The position numbers were made by a program, and so were the translations under genes. DNA of 51,921 nucleotides. Source: Mycoemilia scoparia (Eukaryota > Kickxellomycota > Kickxellomycetes > Kickxellales > Kickxellaceae). Shown one piece after another: positions 10,783 through 21,720 of the stretch; positions within the stretch are counted from its first letter, which is position 1; every line of letters begins with the position of its first letter. Below the pieces are notes generated by a model. That model was not told the DNA's origin. It did no database searches and saw only the letters and a program-made list of their open reading frames with translations. The DNA lies in assembly GCA_027575805.1 (NCBI GenBank), contig JANBPU010000114.1, forward strand, positions 1 to 51,921, written 5' to 3'.

Positions 10783-13709
10783 TTACAAAAATAGAAACTG
10801 GTCTTTGGTCTCTTCGGCATCTTTAGTGCTCTCATCGTTATTATTTGACTCATCGTTGTTATTTGACTCATCGCCATTATTTAACTCATCGCCATTATTT
10901 AACTCATCGCCATTATTTAACTCATCGCCATTATTTAACTCATCGCCATTATTTAACTCATCNNNNNNNNNNNNNNNNNNNNNNNNNNNNNNNNNNNNNN
11001 NNNNNNNNNNNNNNNNNNNNNNNNNNNNNNNTTAACTCATCTTCACCATTTAACTCATCGCCATTATTTAACTCATCGTCACCATTTAACTCATCTTCAA
11101 CATTTAACTCATCTTCACCATTTAACTCATCGCCATTATTTAACTCATCGTCACCATTTAACTCATCTTCAACATTTAACTCATCTTCACCATTTAACTC
11201 ATCGCCATTTCCACCCATATTTTCAACATCATTGCTGTCTTTGATGTTATCAGCATTATCAGCCTCCAATCCTTTTGACCATTCGTTCAACTCTACAAAT
11301 CTATAATATTCACTCCATACATCAATTCCACTTTTCCAAGTACCTTTATTCCATTTTGCCATCAGCAAATCCCACCTGTCTTTCAGCAGATACTGATAGG
11401 CCATATTAAATTCATGTCTTAAAGCCAAAACCAGTGCCGGTCTCATTGGATTACAATTAACATGTATCTGGTACGGATTTTCAACTACAAAGAAATTCGC
11501 TGTTTGCCAAGTTGCTTGCGTGGGGTTTCTATTCCACATCAATTTATCTGAAATCATTTTACAACAATCACCACTACTACTATCATCGCTGTTTTCATTT
11601 CTTGGTATCTTTGTACTTGCCAAACGAGCCGACACTACATCATATTTTATGTTATATTCTTGACTGTAGTATTGGAAAAAGTCGATCAATAATTCGTTGG
11701 TTGATAATTTGCATGGGGAATTCCATAGTTTTCTTTCAGATGGTTTTGGATGATAACAATATGTTTCGTATTCTCCGGTTATTATGGTGGGGAGTGGTTT
11801 GTGGCAGTATAGACAAACCCCGTTAGGCTGTGAAGGTGTAATTTGGTCTTGGAGTTTTACTATTTCTTCATAAATGCTGATGTTGTCTTTGAAATGAGAG
11901 GGTTTATTTAAGCAGCAGATTCGGAGGATTGGTGGAATTACTTGAAGTTCTACTAATCTGGCTATCAACATTACTGAAATACAGAATGAGTTGATTAGGC
12001 CAATGTGTGTGTTCTTTACACTTCGCATTTTCTGCCAGGCTTTTATAAATAAAATTAGTGGCTTGACTCTTGAATCCAGTATATGGAAATCGCCTAGGAT
12101 TTCTCCACAAAGAACGCCTAGTGGGTTGTTTATTGTAATATCACCCTTTATGTCCCTATAAGATTAGTAAGTATTTATGGATTAGTGTCAAAATGTAGTT
12201 ACTAATATTATTTCTGTAGTTGGAGTAAATATTACTCACAGTTCTGGATCAATCAATCTAATTATTGGAATACGAGAATGAGGGACAACTTCTACAAACT
12301 TAAACTCATCGGCTAAAAAGACATTAAAACACATACAGGTATGTTAGTTTATAAAAGCTTGTATACAATAGGTGTAAATATAATATTAAAAGTTAATATC
12401 ATTTATAATGTGCACTTACACTTTATTAGTATATCTCCCAGTTGAGTCACAAATTCTCTGGCATCAACTTCAGCGTCTTCATCTTGATCTTTCATAGTCA
12501 AATAGACACATAAATCAACATCACTACAATCTAGTGCCAATTGATTAGTTGTTGACCTACCGTACCACCATGTTACAGCAATTAAATATAGTCAGTATTT
12601 CTTCAAAAACAAAAATACCAGTAAACTTGAATAACGCAATACAAAGATGTTGGTACTTACCCAAATATTTTGGTTATGGCCGAATATTGAGTACCAGCTG
12701 CCAATTGTGCAAACCTGTTGATTTTTCTGCAAAACACTTTTGAATTTTTCTGAAGTAATGGCATATTGATATTCATATATGACTTTACTCTTTTAAAAAA
12801 CTCCTTATCTTTGACATCATGGATTTTGGTTTGTTGTTGGCCAGCTCCGGCATTGGTGCTTGTGATGTAGAAATCTGGGAATAAAGCGGCCAGGTTTTTG
12901 GTTTTGAGAGATTCAATATCAAATGGTACACCAGTATACTTTATTAGCCACGAATCCAATGAATCGTTTATATTCTTTTTGGGCGTTTCGGGCTTGATTT
13001 TTTTATCTTTTTTGTTGGGCGCTTCAGGTGTTTGTTCAGTTTCTTCAACACCCTTAGTTTCACAATCTTCTGTTACATCAGCATCATCTGTAGTGTCTAA
13101 GTTGCCAGTATCATCAGTAGTGTCTAAGATGCCAGCATCACCAGTAGTTTCTAAAGTTCCAGTATCAAAAGTGTCAGCGTCAGTATCTGTGCCTTCTGAA
13201 GCTTTCTGTTCATCTTTGTCGTCGCTTGGTCTTTCATTACTAGTTGCTTCTTCTTCAAATAATTCTATGGTTCTGGGTCGAAGTATAAACCAAGGTTGTA
13301 AATACACACCATGTATCCAGTTATTGAATGCATTTTTGTAAACCCTATTTTTCTGTGGTTTTTTATATGTCTTTGTGAGCAAGTCTGTCTGTAAAAAGTC
13401 GATATTATCAACAACCTCTTTAAGACTGTACCATTTGTAAGTTAAAGGCTGAGGTTTGGAATCCTGAAGTTCTGTTTTTGTATCTTTTTGAGGGTCTATA
13501 CCATTGTCTGTATGGCTATCGGTATCTGTATTAATGTCAATAGTAGTGTCAGAATCAAGTGCAGACGGAGTACTACTTGACTTCGGGTCATTTTTTGATA
13601 AAAAATCTATTAGCTGTGTTATTAATTTAGGTTTAGAAAATACACCATTTTCTATTTTCTTTGCAGTTTTTTCTAATTCATTATATTCAGGAAAGCGTAT
13701 TTGCACCAT
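10783..13709 (-). CDS. Cid1/TUTase-type nucleotidyltransferase with acidic repeat tail
   Basis: Exons on the minus strand: 12661-13709, 12420-12556, 12240-12312 and 10783-12155. Splicing rebuilds FGSTTNQLALDCSDVDLCV, the nucleotidyltransferase GS...DxD motif (Asp362 and Asp364), and the third catalytic Asp in GDITINNPLG (Asp425). The PAP-associated domain follows (STNELLIDFFQYYSQEY, then DVVSARLAS, and NFFVVENPYQIHVN). Family members add U or A tails to RNA 3' ends. The 349-residue N-terminal part is low-complexity (Asp/Thr repeats such as DTTDDTGNLDTTDDA) around a possible helical domain. The C-terminal tail is a tandem array of six-residue units (DELNGE, DELNVE, DELNGD, DELNNG) ending DQFLFL. 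The array spans the N gap; the frames on the two sides disagree, so the printed gap size is not the true one. Poly(A) versus poly(U) activity cannot be decided from the sequence. Confidence 0.88.
10810..11205. repeat. Tandem 18-bp coding repeat with assembly gap
   Basis: Units such as ATTTAACTCATCGCCATT are repeated on both sides of 69 N (10963-11031). On the minus strand they encode hexapeptides DELN(N/G/V)(G/E/D). On the upper side a second-order unit of 24 residues is visible, NGE-DEL, NVE-DEL, NGD-DEL and NNG-DEL, present twice. Long arrays like this collapse easily in assembly, which explains the gap. Confidence 0.9.
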
Positions 13710-14204
13710 AATTTATAATTAGTATTAACAGTGTTAATGTTTGAAGAGGATTTTAGGAATAATAATAATATATATATATATATACAGTTTTTTTAAAAAA
13801 ACAAGAGAGAAGATAGGAAATAAATTTTAAAAATTTAAAGTTTCAGTTATAGAAAAGGTACTAGTAAGATATAATTTCGTTTTTGTGTTTATAGGGGGAG
13901 ACAATATTTGAAACAATGTTAACTTGATCATTGGTGAACCAATGCCATACAATTTTAATCTTTCAATGAGAGGGCATTTTTAGAGGGGTCAAAGAAATTG
14001 ATTATTTTGAATGAAGATAATTATCCCTACTGTTTGGCCCTTTATCCTACACAACATACAATTAGCCACGTTTAAAAAAATCAAAGTAATCGTTTCATAT
14101 ATGCCTATTGATAAATGTATAAAAATTGTTTTGTTTGTGTGGTGATGTGGCGTTTTAATGTGGAAGTTGGAAAGGTAAACTCCAAATAAAATGTTTCTAG
14201 CAGA
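13710..14204. other. Upstream region of the nucleotidyltransferase gene
   Basis: A (TA)n tract at about 13769-13784 lies some 60-75 bp upstream of the minus-strand ATG at 13709 and could serve as its TATA element. No other feature is seen. Confidence 0.4.
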
Positions 14205-14345
14205 AATAGGGTCAAAGTTTACTAGCGATCAAGTGTGAAATAGAAAGAAATGGGTCTCTAGATTTTGGCCCCATTATTAGCCAACTCATATGTAGTTCCT
14301 GGGAACCAGCAATTTTGTTCAAGCCCTAGTGAAACTTCTCCATAT
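14205..14345 (-). repeat. Family B repeat, copy B4
   Basis: Contains GTCAAAGTTTACTAGCGATC, AGTGTGAAATAG, and the far end TTTTGTTCAAGCCC then CATAT. Reverse-type copy, about 140 bp, more diverged at the left end. Confidence 0.65.
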
Positions 14346-14597
14346 AATCAACTTTTTTCTTATCAAATGGTTGTTTTTACACAACTTCTTCCCTATGGAG
14401 AGTTAGATACTTTTTATAAATGACTAGCTTTGGTAGTGCATATTGATCTTGAATCAAGTCCAATTTTGTTTAAAGAAGAAACAATAGCTAAGAGTAAGAT
14501 TGTAGTATTAGTAAAACTCTAGTTGCTTTAAGTTACTATATATATATATATATATATTATATTGCCGTAACAAGGTGTTAAACACTCAGGCGAGTTA

Positions 14598-14774
14598 TTA
14601 TTGTCCCCCATTCGTACCATGTCTTGGAACTCCCATCATTTGTTGCTTTTTAATTTTCTGGCCTGGGTTTTTGTCAACATTCCTCAAAGGATATCCAGAA
14701 ACTATCGATGTGACAAGTAGTATGACTATGAGGCAGAGCAGTGTGGAAGAAATCTTGTTTGGTATCAGCATCAT
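14598..14774 (-). CDS. Possible very short secreted peptide (hypothetical)
   Basis: From a Met-Met pair the frame gives 58 aa: a signal-peptide-like start (MMLIPNKISSTLLCLIVILL, then VTSIVSG) and a basic tail (YPLRNVDKNPGQKIKKQQ and on to GGQ). A TATATAAC-type box lies about 140 bp upstream on the same strand (near 14911). The frame is open further upstream, so the start is a choice based on the signal peptide. No Cys are present and nothing is recognised. It may be a chance ORF. Confidence 0.33.
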   Translation of the reverse strand: MMLIPNKISSTLLCLIVILLVTSIVSGYPLRNVDKNPGQKIKKQQMMGVPRHGTNGGQ

Positions 14775-14799
14775 TGTATATGGACTTGGATTTGCGGAT

Positions 14800-16141
14800 A
14801 GTAATAGCAGCCAAAAAAATCGAATAATTGGATTGATGCTTAGAAAGAAGTTTGTATTAGGTTCGTAGGTGGTTATCGGGTAGCTGGAAAAAAGAAAATA
14901 TGTATTGTGATATATAACTACAAGAATTGGTAGCAACAATGTCTTTTTATATCTTTGACTTATTGGTATATAACCGTGTAAAAACCATTCCAAGATAAAA
15001 GGGCTTTATCTATTCTAGATATATGAAAATTTGTGGCTAGTATTATGAACAAAGATCAATATTTGTGGCTGGCTTAATGGCTTCTTTCAGCTCTAGTAGT
15101 ATTAGTACTGTTAGTGGCTCCAAAGCACAGATATTATAGTCTTTCTTTATCCGCAAAACCAGGGATTTAAAGAGTCTTAGCCAATGTGTGGCCACTCAGT
15201 TGAACAATTCTTTCACAACAAAGTTGTCGCCACAATACTTTGCTGACACCAATACAAAGCAAAGTCCCTTACTTCACTAGCAAAAAAATAAATGAATTGA
15301 TAAGGCCATTGCTTATTTTGTAATATTAGTGACAGTCTTTGCGCAAATGGTAGAGTACCGCACTCTCTTCAGCCAAAAACATTAAATTCAATATACAAAC
15401 ACTGTTTGACATACTAATAAGTAAATTCAAATTATTAATCTTCAAAAAATATATTCAATAATGTTTAAAAAACAAATATGGGTAGTTATTTTTGAAGGGT
15501 GACTTTTGGTGGCCACCGATTATAGGGGCAATCCCAACCTAATGTGTGATCATGGTCTATTAATAAATGGTCACCCTTCATAAATTATCACCCATATAAT
15601 GCAACATATATAAATAATACAAAAAGTCATGTGAGGTGTGGTAATAAAGCAATCACCATTTCCCCATCTACCCTTCTATTTCATGGAGGGAAAAAGGAGA
15701 GAGAAAAAACGACACAATTGGAAAGCAGTAACTTCAAGTAGGAAAATATTACCGATAGGCGGGCAGAGAACAATAACGAGGCATAGTCTTGTGGCTATTT
15801 TTCGGTAACCAAGGGTAGTCACATTACTCATCAGGGATGCCGAGAGGTAAATACAAAAGAGAAATGATGGATATATATATATATATATATGGCTGGTAGA
15901 GATGGTTTCGTTGTTGTTCTCTTGGCGAATTGACTTGTGACAAGCTGTAATTAAAACAAAAGATATGCAGGAGAATAAAAACAAAAATATGAGAACAGGT
16001 AGAAGGTAGTAACAACATTGGAAGATTCAGTTGGAAGGGCCTGAAACCTAGGCTCTCCTCCAACTAATGATTCGAAATTTCGGCCACAATAAGGATTCAA
16101 GGCTAATGAGCATCACTCACTCACACATTTATATTATAGAT
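14800..16141. other. Repeat-bearing intergenic DNA
   Basis: Besides A3 this holds a (TA)n tract at about 15871-15889 and no credible gene. A tRNA D-arm-like string near 15338-15365 was examined and rejected. Confidence 0.45.
15476..15597 (+). repeat. Family A element, copy A3
   Basis: Starts ATATGGGTAGTTATTTTTGA, has the interior TTTTGGTGGCCACCGATTAT, and ends CACCCTTCATAAATTATCACCCATAT. Inverted ends of about 25 bp. Confidence 0.87.
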
Positions 16142-16378
16142 TTAGGCGTCAGCAAGGTTTGGAATATTAGGGTAGGCGGCTTGATCCTGGCATTTGTCAC
16201 CATTAGCTTCCAAGCAAGTGACTCCAGTCTTCTTTAGTTGAGCCTCGATGTATCCTTGTCTCTTGATGTTGGCTGGAATTGGGGTTGAACGTACGAGGAC
16301 AGATCCCAAGAGGCATGCAAAAACGAATGACAATGGTAACCAAGATGAAGAGTACATATTGAACTTGAAAATTAACAA
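16142..16378 (-). CDS. Small secreted protein with Kex2-like site
   Basis: 78 aa from the first Met, 71 aa from the second (MYSSSWLPL), which better fits a signal peptide (LPLSFVFACLLGSVLVRS, then TPIP). A dibasic KR follows at TPIPANIKR, so a mature peptide of about 38 residues beginning QGYIEAQLKKTG would be released. It contains exactly two Cys (TCLEANGDKC) able to form one loop. The C-terminus is NIPNLADA. TATA-like TATATATAAA lies about 180 bp upstream on the same strand (16551-16560). The size, export signal and single disulfide resemble fungal secreted peptides or effector-like proteins, but no family is recognised and no role is claimed. Confidence 0.62.
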   Translation of the reverse strand: MLIFKFNMYSSSWLPLSFVFACLLGSVLVRSTPIPANIKRQGYIEAQLKKTGVTCLEANGDKCQDQAAYPNIPNLADA

Positions 16379-16550
16379 TATAGAACTTGTGCTTGTATAT
16401 TCAAAAAGCCAGAAAGAGAGTGAAAAGGGAGAGAGGCGTATTCACAGAGCTCAGGCGCTAAAAACGTGAGAAGACGACCTTGAGGAAGTAGATGTGGTAA
16501 AAGAGATTGGAAGACTTTTGATCCAAACAATGACGCCTCAAACTCGTTTC

Positions 16551-16560
16551 TTTATATATA
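16551..16560 (-). promoter_or_regulatory. TATA box of the small secreted protein gene
   Basis: Reads TATATATAAA on the minus strand, 170-200 bp before the two possible start codons of the gene ending at 16142. Confidence 0.45.
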
Positions 16561-17708
16561 CTTTCAGAATATAAAGTGGAGCTCCAATCCAGCCAGCAAC
16601 AGTATGAACGCGCAGGGAAAGAGAGTGAATGAGAGAGCAGTAGCTAAGGACGTTGAATCGATAGAGCAGAAGTATGACTTGGAAGAAGATATTCCAGCTT
16701 CTGCTGCTGCTGCTGCTGTTGGTTGCGACGATAGCACATGTATTATTTGCGTATATCATCTTGAAATCTTCATTCACAGAATAAGTGCAAAGATGTATGG
16801 CGTAATATGAGGGGCCAATTCTCATGAAACAACCAACCATATGAATCTTTCACATGGCTCCGTCGTAACTCGCTGCTGCTAGTCTTGTCCTGCAACTCTT
16901 ATACGTCGTGTTTTAAAAAAGAATTCCTATAAATTATCATATTTGTACCTGATAATTATTACGATGAGTGAAGGTGGTGGCAGGTTGCTTCTCTTCAGCT
17001 TAACATGTGCATAGTTTGATGAGAGTTGCCATAAATAACTCATAGGAATATGGTAATCACCACAACACTTTTAAATCCGCTTTGAGTCTTGATGAGAAGA
17101 TCTACTACATGCAGATGTTAGTTCCTCGCATATCTAGCTCCACATTATAAGTGTTATTGATTTAGGTTCAGGTGTTCGAAAAATAAAAAGCAAAAATACT
17201 TGCATTTTTGTGACGCACCACTGAATCACCAGTGGTGAATAAAGATGCAGAAGTTCAACAATTGTCATCCTAATTTTAGCTACCTTTTTTGGGGCGGGGG
17301 TTTTGCTATTAATAAATCTATTTTGGTGACAACGTGGTTTCATATCAAATGAATCTAACAAATCTATACAACATATAGAAAAAGATACATATAGAGTTAT
17401 CACACATTGATAAAATCAAGGAGATCCCGTCCTTTAAACCAATAAATAGCGGGTTTATATTTAAAAAAGGGACACTTGAAAATACTATTTGACTAAAAAT
17501 AGCTGTTGTTTGTGAGAATATAGCTTTAGAGCGGCCAATTTTTCCACAATAATCAATACATTTAAACTGTTACTGGATGGCTTATGTAAATACTATTACT
17601 ACTACTACTTCTATAGCCACGTTTTAACCCCCTTTTCCTTTCATGAACCAGGATATAATTGCTGGCGTGGTTCATGAAAAGTTCATTGTGAATAACAACT
17701 ATTCTGAC
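16561..17708. other. Intergenic DNA, no gene seen
   Basis: Short ORFs on both strands only. A (CTG)n run at 16700-16720 creates Ala or Ser runs in frame but no domain. Confidence 0.5.
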
Positions 17709-17809
17709 ATATGGGTGGTAATTTTGAAGGGTATCTTTTGATGGTCAATGATTATAGGCGCAATCGCAGTTGATTATCAAATGATCACCCTTTAAAGGTG
17801 ACCACATAT
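17709..17809 (+). repeat. Family A element, copy A4
   Basis: Starts ATATGGGTGGTAATTTTGAA and ends ATCACCCTTTAAAGGTGACCACATAT. Diverged right end; the interior TTGATGGTCAATGATTATAG matches the other copies. Confidence 0.78.
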
Positions 17810-18061
17810 ATTTAGACATTTGAGAGATTTAAAGGAGTCTCTGTTTTATCTTTTGTTATTATATTCTATTAAACTATACTTTAAAAATATTTTAAATAAC
17901 CATTCTATTAAACAAAGGCCAGAAAAAGAAGTTAGATACAAATTTAAACTACTGATCATCCATCAGGATGACCTGCAGAAATGAACTTGGACTTTTATTT
18001 AGAGGCAGTCCATGTTCACTAGCTGAATTTAATCTATCCAAAACCTATCTTCCACCGCACA

Positions 18062-18181
18062 ATATGGGCAATAATTTTTGAAGGGTAAATTTTGGGGACC
18101 AGTGATTATAGGAGAATCACAGCCAAATGGATGTCCAGTTTTACTAGTGAACTTTCACCCTTCAAAAATTATTGCCCATAT
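18062..18181 (+). repeat. Family A element, copy A5 (best-preserved ends)
   Basis: Starts ATATGGGCAATAATTTTTGA and ends with its exact reverse complement through ATTATTGCCCATAT; the match extends for 25 bp. The interior holds GTGATTATAGGAG, CAGCCAAATGGATGTCC and ACTAGTGAACTTTC. This is the cleanest copy for defining the family. Confidence 0.9.
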
Positions 18182-19553
18182 TACTTAAAACTAACATGCA
18201 TACAAATAATTTAGTTTGGGTCATTTGGAAGAGTGACTTGGTATACCCAATCTGAATTTTTAAGGTATATAAAGCAGTATAAGACCAAGGCTCTTGAGAA
18301 ACCGATGCGAACTTAATATTCCAAATATGCTGGGGCTTATGACCCATCAGTGCTAGGAGCTAACTAATTTGGAGTGCGCTATAGAATATACTATTTCGGA
18401 GATTAGGAAAACCTAATTAATGACTGCTTTATACAGCTTTTGAGTAAAGCATATAAAAAACCCAAGTGGCAAGTAATAAATTATACAAGTTTTTCTATTT
18501 ACTTTGTATGTAAAGCTTTGTCTACCAATTCACTCACTCATACTCTATTTTCCAAGCAAAACATGTTATTTATTGGAATGTAGACACCCTAGATACAAAC
18601 CCAGGGAGGCATATTGGGCGTATCACTCACTACACGCACCTTCCTTTCCATATATCGAACACTCATTTATTTTATATGGTCTATATAGAGTGTATGGCCC
18701 CGCTCATATCCAGAATAAAAACATATTCCCGAACAACATTATTTTCAGGACTAACTTGATATATTTGTTTCATCTCATTTGGAATCATTTAAAGGCAGAT
18801 AGCGCCACAAATATTGATAAACAAGTCTAAAAGTTGACATGCTCGGAATTAGAGTAGGCTTTGGGTTTTAAGCAGAATATTTATATCCAGAAGGCTCTTC
18901 TCAATTTTACAGTTCCAGACAAACCTGTTTATTCTCGGATATAGGTATTACTGAGGCAATTCTATCTGCTCTCTTCTGATGTTTTTGAAGTGCAAATCTG
19001 TATAAAACCAAATGTCCACGGGGATTAGTGTGCTAAGCCACCTGATGCTTGTCCAGGGTTGTTCCATAATGTAACAATACGTCCATTTTGCACTCCCTCT
19101 TTTCCGAATGTTACACCCGAAATCCCGTTTTCTGGATTACTGGGACTAATTTGCAGGCAACCAAGGCAAGGGATTGTTATAAACGGTCCAACAGTAACTG
19201 TAGATAGTGCCAGTAAGAGAGAGATAAGATAATTGACTGAAGACCGCTTGTGAATGTATTTTCAAGTGGCTTTTTAGTCAACAACGAATCTCGGGATATC
19301 AAACAGTATTCTCAAGCCGAGCAATCATTTATGTTCACTTTCCAGCTACACTCTTTGATATTACCGGTTTTATGAGGTGAGGAGTAGAGAGGAAGAGAGA
19401 ATCAGCACAATGTTCATCCCCACTGCAGTTAAGGCCAAGTAGATACATTGCCAAGAATACTTAATGAAAAGTTGTCGCTGAAAACCTAGAAAGTCATATG
19501 GTATGGTATGTTAATATGCACTTCACATGCACTGGCATATATCTCCTGGTAGC
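18182..19553. other. Intergenic DNA, no gene seen
   Basis: Only short unsupported ORFs. The final part is the promoter region of the secreted protein gene at 19700. Confidence 0.5.
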
Positions 19554-19561
19554 TATAAAAA
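19554..19561 (+). promoter_or_regulatory. TATA box of the secreted protein gene
   Basis: TATAAAAA, about 145 bp before the ATG at 19700. It is followed by a pyrimidine-rich leader (CCTTTCTCCATTCC, CCCTCTCTTG). Confidence 0.55.
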
Positions 19562-19699
19562 CGAAACAACTCGCTAGGTCATTTCCAAATACTCATCACT
19601 ACAAAAAAACTACAAACCCCTTTCTCCATTCCGTCCGTTCACCCTCTCTTGTACACATATTCTCTCTATTTCCTCAACGTACCGATATACTCATCCATA

Positions 19700-20374
19700 A
19701 TGAAGCTAACGACGCAAATACTACTCTGCGGATTGTATACACTCATTGCCCTAACCTCATCAACCTCGGCCTCGCCATTTCCTGTTATCCACTGCCCCTT
19801 CAGCGCAACAACCAACAATAGCAACAACGTTGAAAAGGTCAACGGAGACACTATAATAGTAGTTGTACAGGGCGAAGGCAACAATGTGACAGTAGTCAAT
19901 TCAAGTAAAGACCGCACAATCACCAGAAGATCCATCGGTGGACTCCAGAACATCCAAACCCAGGACATTCCCGAAAACTGCCGAGATGTATTCTGTAATA
20001 ATTTCCCTCAGACAAATGCATGCAAATCATCTGTCATGGCCAACAGTGGTAGCGCTTCAACTCCTCCAGCGCAATACAATAACCAGATTCAAAAACGCAT
20101 AGTAGCCTCCAATATTGGCAGCAGCAGCAGCAACAACAACAGTCAAAAACTATATCTCCGTAAAAGTCAGCTATTAGAAAATGGAGGCTTGGTTGGAGGA
20201 TTGCTGGGTTCAAATGATGGAGTTGTATGCAGCATTCTTTCAGCGCTTGGGCTATGCAAGACCCGAGCACAGGAAAATAAGGATCTATTTGGAAACAAAA
20301 TTCATGTCAATATTAAACATGACGGCAGTAGTAATGGCAACGGCAATCACAATAACAATAATAACCAAAATTAG
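19700..20374 (+). CDS. Secreted Ser/Asn-rich protein with dibasic sites
   Basis: 224 aa from the ATG chosen because it opens a clear signal peptide (MKLTTQILLCGLYTLIALTS, then STSAS). The frame is open further upstream but without a better start. After the signal come FPVIHCPF, a TIIVVVQGEGNNVTVVN beta-like stretch, dibasic sites TITRRS and QIQKRI, a Cys pair region (NCRDVFCNNFPQTNACKSS), a poly-Ser/Asn linker, then LVGGLLGSNDGVVCSILSAL and GLCK, and an Asn/His-rich C-terminus. Six Cys are present. The two basic sites could release two or three mature peptides through a Kex2-type protease. I recognise no family; extracellular location is the safe statement. Confidence 0.68.
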   Translation: MKLTTQILLCGLYTLIALTSSTSASPFPVIHCPFSATTNNSNNVEKVNGDTIIVVVQGEGNNVTVVNSSKDRTITRRSIGGLQNIQTQDIPENCRDVFCNNFPQTNACKSSVMANSGSASTPPAQYNNQIQKRIVASNIGSSSSNNNSQKLYLRKSQLLENGGLVGGLLGSNDGVVCSILSALGLCKTRAQENKDLFGNKIHVNIKHDGSSNGNGNHNNNNNQN

Positions 20375-20527
20375 CCTTTTAACGACTATATGAATTTTTA
20401 ATGGTTGACTGCTACTGATGATCAGGCTAGTCTATTTTCTTTTGATATATTTAACTCTTGATATTTCTATTATGTTTTTCTATAAACACGCAAGTCCTTT
20501 ATAAAATTTGTTGTAGTGAAAACAGCC

Positions 20528-20692
20528 ATGTAAATTTGGTCAAGTTTCATACCACTTTAGGCAAAATGGTGGGTCCCCCAGGAGTAGTTGCATAGCAAAC
20601 GGCTTGGGGTTGAGTCAAAATCTGATGAGGACACATCTCTACCTTCCATAGATTCAGTCACTAATGAAATCTTGCAGTAGGGATATTATATG
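20528..20692 (+). repeat. Family B repeat, copy B5
   Basis: Contains TTTGGTCAAGTTTCATACC, GGCAAAATGG, CCCCAGGAGTAGTTGCATA, GTCAAAATCTGATGAGG and AGTCACTAATGAAATCTTGC in family order. The outer ends are worn. Confidence 0.7.
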
Positions 20693-20939
20693 ACTTGGTG
20701 ATATCAAAATAATTTAGAAAATTAGCAAGTAATTACAAAGAAAAAAGAATATTCCAAGTGTTGTTTCTACAAGTTTCTGTAAATCTGTATGTGCAGTGCA
20801 AAAAGAACAAAGAAAGACTTGAAATTATAAAACAATAGCTTCGGACCTTACTTTTCTTCAGTATAATAGTTTGAGGATAAACTCCAATATAGCGCATGTG
20901 TGACAATTATCATGAATTCAATTGTACATGCGGCAAGTT

Positions 20940-21076
20940 CTCCGTCAAAAGGAAACATAGAGATACCCTCACACATTCCCTGAAAATCAGACTATACACT
21001 TTAGCTAGAGTCTCAGCAATGATTGGCGAGTGTCCAAGGAGTATGCTGGTATCTTTCTAGAGGAGACTCTGTCATG
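20940..21076 (+). repeat. Family C repeat, copy C3
   Basis: CATGCGGCAAGTTCTCC, AAAAGGAAACATAGAG, CACATTCCCTGAAAATCAG and CACTTTAGCTAGAGT follow the order of C1 and C2. It ends where repeat B6 begins. Confidence 0.6.
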
Positions 21077-21220
21077 TATATACATTGCCAAAGTTTACAA
21101 GGCTTTGGGTAAAATGGGTCCATGGGAGTTACATATGAAACGACTGATGTTTGGGGCAAAATCTGATAGGGGCTCACTTCTGCCTACCATAGACTCAATT
21201 CCAAGTGAAATCTTTCCATA
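21077..21220 (+). repeat. Family B repeat, copy B6
   Basis: TATACATTGCCAAAGTTTAC, AAGGCTTTGGGTAAAATGGG, GGCAAAATCTGATAGGGG, CTTCTGCCTACCATAGA and CAAGTGAAATCTTTCCATA. Confidence 0.78.
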
Positions 21221-21370
21221 AATGTGAGTGTCTTAAAAGTAGGCTACAATCAGAAAAGGCGTATATTTAAGTCCTTTCTACTCAAACAATAAGGTAAACC
21301 CCTCCCCCACCGTTTCTAATGACATTACTATACTCAATGTTCAAAGCTTGTACGTAACAAGTCGCTATGC

Positions 21371-21472
21371 ATATGGATCACGATATTTGAAGGATACATT
21401 TTTGTGGCCAACGATTATAGGGCCAATTGCAGCCAAACGAGTGACCAGCCCTTCAAAAATAACTACCCATAT
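21371..21472 (+). repeat. Family A element, copy A6
   Basis: Starts ATATGGATCACGATATTTGA, has the interior TGGCCAACGATTATAGGG, and ends GCCCTTCAAAAATAACTACCCATAT. Confidence 0.82.
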
Positions 21473-21580
21473 CCCTTCATTTTATTATATATATCAAATC
21501 AACAACATTTCGTATTTTGAAAATATATTGCAAGACAAAATATTTGAATTTATAAACCTAAGTTTGTATGTATGTATGAA

Positions 21581-21720
21581 TTCGGTCTAAGTTCACAAGG
21601 TCATGGCTAAAAAGGAGTCCCCAAGTGCTGCATATGGAATTCCTGGTGGTTGGGCCAAAACCTGATGAGGGTCCACTTCTGCCTACCATACATTTAATTC
21701 CAACTTAAACCTGGCCATAT
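21581..21720 (+). repeat. Family B repeat, copy B7 (tandem with B8)
   Basis: GGTCTAAGTTCACAAGG, TTGGGCCAAAACCTGATG and CTTCTGCCTACCATACATT, ending GGCCATAT. The terminal ATAT is shared with the start of B8. Confidence 0.75.

Noticed and set aside
15335..15368. tRNA-like string GCGCAAATGGTAGAGTACCGC resembling a D-arm / A-box
   Set aside because: No acceptor stem, anticodon arm or T-arm (GGTTCGA-type B-box) could be fitted around it. At most a tRNA-derived fragment.
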